A stretch of 9,628 nucleotides of DNA from Desulfobacteraceae bacterium. GTDB taxonomy: Bacteria; Desulfobacterota; Desulfobacteria; Desulfobacterales; UBA11574. Within the stretch, counting starts at the first letter, position 1. Each line of letters starts with the position of its first letter. The stretch is from the NCBI GenBank assembly GCA_013203195.1, contig JABMQM010000651.1, positions 1 through 9,628 of the forward strand. Reading direction: 5' to 3'. Of this stretch, positions 5,952-9,628 are shown in pieces. A program made the translations under genes and the position numbers. The notes under the pieces are model-generated. The model was not told the DNA's origin, searched no databases, and saw only the letters and a program-made list of their open reading frames with translations.

Positions 5952-6494
5952 ATGATTGAAATCAGAATACACGGCCGCGGAGGCCAGGGCAATGTGGCGG
6001 CCGCAGAGCTTCTCTCCATTGCCGCTTTTAAGGACGGTAAATTTGCCCAGGCTTTTCCCTCTTTTGGAGCAGAACGAATCGGCGCCCCTGTTATGGCGTT
6101 CGTAAGAATTGACGACAAAAAAATACGTACCCGCGAAGACGTACGGCATCCTGATTATCTGATCGTTCAGGACTATCATTTATTCGGATCGGTGCCGGTG
6201 CTGGACGGGTTGAAACCGGATGGTCTCATTGTAGTCAATGCCGAAAAATCTCCTGAAGAACTGTATATCAAGACAACGGCAACCATCGAAACTATTCCGG
6301 CCACGGAAATCGCCCTGGAAATTATCGGCCGGCCCATCCCCAATGCGGTTATGATTGGAGCATTCTGCTTCCTTACAGGGCTGGTGAGCCTGGGGGCCGT
6401 GCAGGAAGCTATTATGGCTAAATTTCCCGGCAAGATTGGTGAAGATAACGTCGCGGCCATGGAACGTGCCGTTGAAATCATGCAAAAGAGGTAG
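5952..6494 (+). CDS. porG: 2-oxoacid (pyruvate):ferredoxin oxidoreductase, gamma subunit
   Basis: The 180-aa product is the gamma subunit of multi-subunit 2-oxoacid:ferredoxin oxidoreductases. It opens with the typical IEIRIHGRGGQGNVAAAELL (2-21) and carries FPSFGAERIGAPVMAFVRID (35-54) and a C-terminal RPIPNAVMIGAF. This subunit corresponds to domain III of the single-chain pyruvate enzyme and packs against the TPP-binding alpha and beta subunits, near the CoA site. The length is normal for the family. I chose ATG 5952 over the in-frame GTG at 5943 because AGAAGG (5938-5943) lies 8 nt upstream and the GTG would overlap it. It is the first gene of the operon, with alpha starting 4 bases after its stop. 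The neighbouring alpha subunit argues for pyruvate rather than 2-oxoglutarate or branched-chain 2-oxoacids. Confidence 0.92.
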   Translation: MIEIRIHGRGGQGNVAAAELLSIAAFKDGKFAQAFPSFGAERIGAPVMAFVRIDDKKIRTREDVRHPDYLIVQDYHLFGSVPVLDGLKPDGLIVVNAEKSPEELYIKTTATIETIPATEIALEIIGRPIPNAVMIGAFCFLTGLVSLGAVQEAIMAKFPGKIGEDNVAAMERAVEIMQKR

Positions 6495-6498
6495 TTTT

Positions 6499-7674
6499 AT
6501 GCTTAAACAAATCGAAGGATCGTTTGCTGTTGCGGAAATGGTGGCCATGTGCCGTCCCAATGTTATATCCGCCTATCCGATTACGCCGCAAACCCATATT
6601 GTTGAAGAACTGTCAGTGATAGTAGGTAAGGGACAACTGGATGCAGAATTCGTGAACGTGGAAAGTGAATTTTCGGCAGCTTCGGTTGTGCTGGGCGCCA
6701 GCGCCGCCGGCGCCCGCGCCTACACGGCCACATCATCGCAAGGGTTGCTGCTCATGTCCGAAGTAGTTTATTGTATTGCCGGAATGCGCCTGCCCATTGT
6801 AATGACCTGTGCCAATCGTGCTATCTCGGCGCCACTAAGCATCTGGAATGATCAGCAGGACTCCATGGCCTTGAGGGATGCCGGCTGGATACAACTGCAT
6901 GCCGAGGACAACCAGGAGGCATCGGATCTGCACGTCCAGGCATTCAAGATTGCGGAAAAGACTTCTCTGCCGGTGATGGTATGCATGGACGGCTTTATTC
7001 TGACCCATGCTTTTGAACCGGTTGATCTTCCTGAGCCTAAAGAAGTGGATGCCTTTTTACCTCCCTTTAAGCCGACAAATATCGTTGATCCCCGCTGGCC
7101 GAGAGGCATAGGTCTTTTCGCGGACCCACGTTTTTATCATGAAACCCGCTACATCCTGCACCGTGCCATGGAAAAATCCGGGAAAACCATCAAAGCAGTC
7201 AGCGCTGAATTTGCTAAATCCTTTGGTAGAGAAAGCGGCGGATTCATCAAAACCTACAATCTGAAAGATGCTGATCTGGTCATTATTTCCATGGGTTCAG
7301 TGGTCGGTACCATCAAGGATCTCATTGATGAGTTTGCCGAGGAAGGCAAGAAAGTCGGGTTGTTACAGATATGTTCATATCGTCCTTTTCCGCGGAAAGA
7401 GATATACGATGCCTTGAAAGGCAAAATGAACATTGTTGTACTCGAAAAATCGATTTCATTGGGAAGAGGCGGCATTCTGGCCAGCGATGTGCGTTGGTCG
7501 TTTCCGCGAGCCGATAAAAAAGATCGCAATATCAGCAGTTTTATTGCCGGCTTGGGAGGCCGCAATATAACTAAGGACGATCTGCGATATATGGTGGAAA
7601 AGGTCAAGAAAGAACCGGTGGAATTAGAATTTCTGGGCCTCAATAAGGACCTTATAGCAAAGAAAGATTTATAA
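6499..7674 (+). CDS. porA: Pyruvate (2-oxoacid):ferredoxin oxidoreductase, alpha subunit
   Basis: The 391-aa product is the alpha subunit that, with beta, forms the TPP site where a 2-oxoacid is decarboxylated and passed to CoA, or the reverse in pyruvate synthesis. Key motifs are SAYPITPQT (24-32), VESEFSAAS (54-62, with the TPP-activating Glu), ARAYTATSSQGL, GMRLPIVM and NRAISAPLSIWNDQQDS (106-122). The last block and the overall layout resemble archaeal PorA, so pyruvate is the most likely substrate. The C-terminal part has LVIISMGSVVGTIKDLI and VGLLQICSYRPFP, the domain II region of the one-chain enzyme. The reading frame is open upstream to 6436, but ATG 6499 is the real start: it follows AGAGGTAG, sits 4 bases after the gamma stop, and the family N-terminus begins here. 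Cytoplasmic; length is typical. Confidence 0.93.
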   Translation: MLKQIEGSFAVAEMVAMCRPNVISAYPITPQTHIVEELSVIVGKGQLDAEFVNVESEFSAASVVLGASAAGARAYTATSSQGLLLMSEVVYCIAGMRLPIVMTCANRAISAPLSIWNDQQDSMALRDAGWIQLHAEDNQEASDLHVQAFKIAEKTSLPVMVCMDGFILTHAFEPVDLPEPKEVDAFLPPFKPTNIVDPRWPRGIGLFADPRFYHETRYILHRAMEKSGKTIKAVSAEFAKSFGRESGGFIKTYNLKDADLVIISMGSVVGTIKDLIDEFAEEGKKVGLLQICSYRPFPRKEIYDALKGKMNIVVLEKSISLGRGGILASDVRWSFPRADKKDRNISSFIAGLGGRNITKDDLRYMVEKVKKEPVELEFLGLNKDLIAKKDL

Positions 7675-7676
7675 TT

Positions 7677-8567
7677 ATGAATGCAAAAGCTGAAGAATTC
7701 GATAAAGTCGAAAAGAAAGATTTGTTTGCCAGTGGGCATCGGGCCTGCGGCGGCTGCGGCCAGGCTCTGGCCGCCCGTCTGGTGGCGGATGCCGCCGGTG
7801 AAAATACGATTGCCTGTGTTGCCACCGGTTGCCTGGAAGTGTTTAGCTCACCTTATCCGGATCCGGCCTGGCGTATCCCCTTTCTGCACAGCCTCTTTGA
7901 AAATGCGGCGGCGGTTGCATCCGGAGTCGATGCCGCCTACAAAGCTTTGAAGAAAGGGCCCGTGAATATCATTGCCCAGGGAGGTGACGGCAGCACCGCC
8001 GACATTGGCTTTCAGAGTATCAGCGGCATGCTGGAACGGGGGCACAATATCCTCTATGTTTGTTATGACAATGAAGCCTATATGAATACCGGTGTTCAGC
8101 GTTCCAGCTTTACCCCCTATGGTGCCAAAACCTCAACAACACCCTTTGGTAACACTACCCGCAAGAAAAATATGCCGATGATCGCAGCTGATCACGGTAT
8201 TCCTTATGTGGCCACCGCTGCGGTGGATGATTATAGAGACCTGCAGCGTAAGGTAAAGACGGCTCTTTCCATTGAGGGGCCCAAATATATCCACATCCTG
8301 GCCCCCTGTCCTTTGGGTTGGGCGCATCACGGAGAACTCACCGTGGAGATCTGCCGGCTGGCCAAGGATACCGGTCTGTTTCCGATATTTGAAATCATAG
8401 ACGGTAAAATGACAAATGTCAGAAAAATCCCGGCCAAAGTCCCTGTGGATGAGTACCTGAAAGTTCAGGGTCGCTTCAAACACTTGTACAAGAAAGGGGT
8501 TCCTTCGAAAGAGGTGGCCGAGATTCAGGAAATCGCTAACCAAAATATTGAAAGGTTTAATTTATAA
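7677..8567 (+). CDS. porB: Pyruvate (2-oxoacid):ferredoxin oxidoreductase, beta subunit
   Basis: The 296-aa product is the TPP- and [4Fe-4S]-binding beta subunit. The four cluster cysteines of the pyruvate-type enzyme are present: HRACGGCG (C24, C27), ATGCLEV (C52) and APCPLGW (C211). The TPP/Mg motif runs from GGDGSTADIGFQ (102-113) to YDNEAYMNTGVQRSS (130-144), with D104 and N132 as likely metal ligands. Members of this group pass electrons from the TPP adduct through this cluster to a ferredoxin-like partner. The gene starts 2 bases after the alpha stop with only a weak AGAAAG ribosome binding site, so translation is probably coupled. Its TAA shares one base with the ATG of the next gene. 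The 2-oxoglutarate and aromatic 2-oxoacid variants are less likely because of the HRACGGCG and CPLGW forms. Confidence 0.93.
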   Translation: MNAKAEEFDKVEKKDLFASGHRACGGCGQALAARLVADAAGENTIACVATGCLEVFSSPYPDPAWRIPFLHSLFENAAAVASGVDAAYKALKKGPVNIIAQGGDGSTADIGFQSISGMLERGHNILYVCYDNEAYMNTGVQRSSFTPYGAKTSTTPFGNTTRKKNMPMIAADHGIPYVATAAVDDYRDLQRKVKTALSIEGPKYIHILAPCPLGWAHHGELTVEICRLAKDTGLFPIFEIIDGKMTNVRKIPAKVPVDEYLKVQGRFKHLYKKGVPSKEVAEIQEIANQNIERFNL

Positions 8568-9628
8568 TGAAAAAGCTGCCTTTAGGATTAGTTATTGATT
8601 TGCGTGATGTGGTCCCTTACAAAACCGGGTCATGGCGTACGTTGATGCCTGTAAATCTGACACAAATGCCGCCTTGTACGCATAGCTGTCCCGCCGGCAA
8701 TGATGTGCGCGGTTTTCTTAGAGTCCTGGCGGACAGAAATAATTATGAACAGGCCTGGCATATCTTGACCCGCACCAATCCATTGCCGGCGACCTGCGGC
8801 CGAGTTTGTCCCCATCCCTGTGAAGTGGGCTGCAACCGCCGGGACTTTGATAAGGCCGTTGCCATCAACTGTGTGGAGCGTTGTGTTGGCGATTATGGGT
8901 TGGAGCAGAATCTGAAGCACAAAAAATTGAGTGGCGCCAGAAAAGAGAAAGTGGCGGTGGTCGGTTCCGGCCCGGCCGGGCTATCCTGCGCCTTTCATCT
9001 GGCCAAACGGGGATTTAAGGTGAAAATTTTCGAGTCGTACGGTGAACCCGGCGGCATGATGCGCTACGGGATCCCGTCCTACCGCCTGCCGAATTATATC
9101 CTGAAGCAGGAGCTTGATGCCATACTTGATTTGGGCATTGAGCTGGAGTGCAATGTCAAGGTGGGCGTCAATATTCCCATGGACCAGTTGCGGCAAAATT
9201 ACGACGCGGTTTTTTTGGGTATGGGGGCTCAGAAAGGGTTGTCCATTGATCTCCCTGGTAATGATGCTCAGAATGTGTTTAGCGGTGTGGAATTTTTACA
9301 TGAGGTCAACAGCGGCAAATGGGTGGACGTCGGCAAGGATGTAGTGGTCATTGGCGGCGGCAATACGGCCATGGACTGCGCCCGGGTGGCCAAACGCCTG
9401 GGAGCCAATGTAAGCGTGGTCTACCGCCGCACCCGGGTGGAGATGCCCGCGATCACGGCTGAGATTGATGAGGCCATGGAAGAGCGTATTATGTTTCGTT
9501 ACCACACCAACCCGACTAAAATTATAACCGATGAAGAGAGGGTTGTAGGCATTTTGTGTTCCCAAATGGAATTAAAAGAACCGGACGCCAGCGGCCGGGC
9601 CCGGCCGGTCCCCATTGCCGGGTCAGAA
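8567..9628 (+). CDS. GltD/NfnB-like FAD and NAD(P)-binding [4Fe-4S] oxidoreductase (C-terminus beyond window)
   Basis: The frame from ATG 8567 is open for 354 codons to the window edge. Cysteines for two N-terminal [4Fe-4S] clusters appear as CTHSCPAG (C37, C41), TCGRVCPHPCEVGCNR (C77, C81, C85, C89) and CVERC (C102, C106), as in the glutamate synthase small-subunit family. An FAD-binding VAVVGSGPAGLSCAFHLA (129-146) and GEPGGMMRYGIPSYRLP follow, then an NAD(P)-binding VVVIGGGNTAMDCARVAKRL (259-278) and YRRTRVEMPA. It overlaps porB by one base, so it belongs to the same operon and is the likely electron partner of the oxidoreductase, linking it to NAD(P)H. No glutamate synthase large subunit is seen. 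The missing C-terminus could carry extra ferredoxin-type clusters. True GltD is unlikely from context; an NfnB- or Kor-associated flavoprotein is closer. Confidence 0.9.
   Translation, partial: MKKLPLGLVIDLRDVVPYKTGSWRTLMPVNLTQMPPCTHSCPAGNDVRGFLRVLADRNNYEQAWHILTRTNPLPATCGRVCPHPCEVGCNRRDFDKAVAINCVERCVGDYGLEQNLKHKKLSGARKEKVAVVGSGPAGLSCAFHLAKRGFKVKIFESYGEPGGMMRYGIPSYRLPNYILKQELDAILDLGIELECNVKVGVNIPMDQLRQNYDAVFLGMGAQKGLSIDLPGNDAQNVFSGVEFLHEVNSGKWVDVGKDVVVIGGGNTAMDCARVAKRLGANVSVVYRRTRVEMPAITAEIDEAMEERIMFRYHTNPTKIITDEERVVGILCSQMELKEPDASGRARPVPIAGSE

Noticed and set aside
6176..6560. Minus-strand open frames opposite the gamma and alpha subunit genes
   Set aside because: They are antisense shadows of strongly conserved coding sequence and show no domain features.
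9114..9565. Open frames on both strands near the window end
   Set aside because: They overlap, in other frames, the GltD-like gene that is open from 8567 to the edge with clear FAD and NAD(P) motifs.
1..9628. A new defence, retron or mobile genetic system
   Set aside because: No reverse transcriptase, nuclease, transposase, integrase, toxin-antitoxin pair or phage gene is visible; the genes are metabolic or envelope-related.

Overview
The window looks like chromosomal sequence from an anaerobic Gram-negative bacterium, most likely a sulfate-reducing or syntrophic member of the Desulfobacterota (the former Deltaproteobacteria). This is an inference from gene content: a multi-subunit pyruvate-type ferredoxin oxidoreductase followed by a GltD-like iron-sulfur flavoprotein, a split and divergent purH, an SH3/coiled-coil/TM envelope protein and a prepilin peptidase. 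No rRNA, tRNA, transposase, phage gene or CRISPR array is visible, so neither lineage nor mobility can be fixed from the sequence alone.

Layout. The minus strand at 1-508 holds the N-terminal 169 residues of a type IV prepilin peptidase (PilD), cut by the window edge. A divergent intergenic region (509-782) with two hairpins separates it from a plus-strand run: a glyoxalase II-like metallo-beta-lactamase hydrolase (783-1478), a flavin-binding split-barrel (PPOX/NimA-like) protein (1546-2010), an HD-domain phosphohydrolase (2007-2723, overlapping its neighbour by ATGA), the IMP cyclohydrolase half of PurH (2729-3406) and the AICAR transformylase half of PurH (3564-4814). The two purH halves are separate genes with a large palindrome between them. 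A perfect 16-bp inverted repeat (4882-4918) lies between the end of purH and a convergent minus-strand gene (4921-5493) for a secreted or periplasmic SH3-domain, coiled-coil, C-terminally anchored protein.

After an AT-rich intergenic region of about 460 bases comes a tight plus-strand operon: gamma (5952-6494), alpha (6499-7674) and beta (7677-8567) subunits of a 2-oxoacid (probably pyruvate):ferredoxin oxidoreductase, then a gene overlapping beta by one base (8567 to beyond the window end) for a GltD/NfnB-like FAD, NAD(P) and [4Fe-4S] oxidoreductase. No small PorD-type ferredoxin (delta) gene lies between these, so the flavoprotein is the obvious electron partner, perhaps linking pyruvate oxidation or synthesis to NAD(P)H.

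The intergenic spaces carry several palindromic or dispersed repeats, including a 31-bp sequence present at 1484-1514 and 5523-5553 with one mismatch. I see no clear undescribed defence, retron or mobile system. The points most worth a second look are the split and divergent purH, the flavoprotein replacing PorD, and the repeat family.
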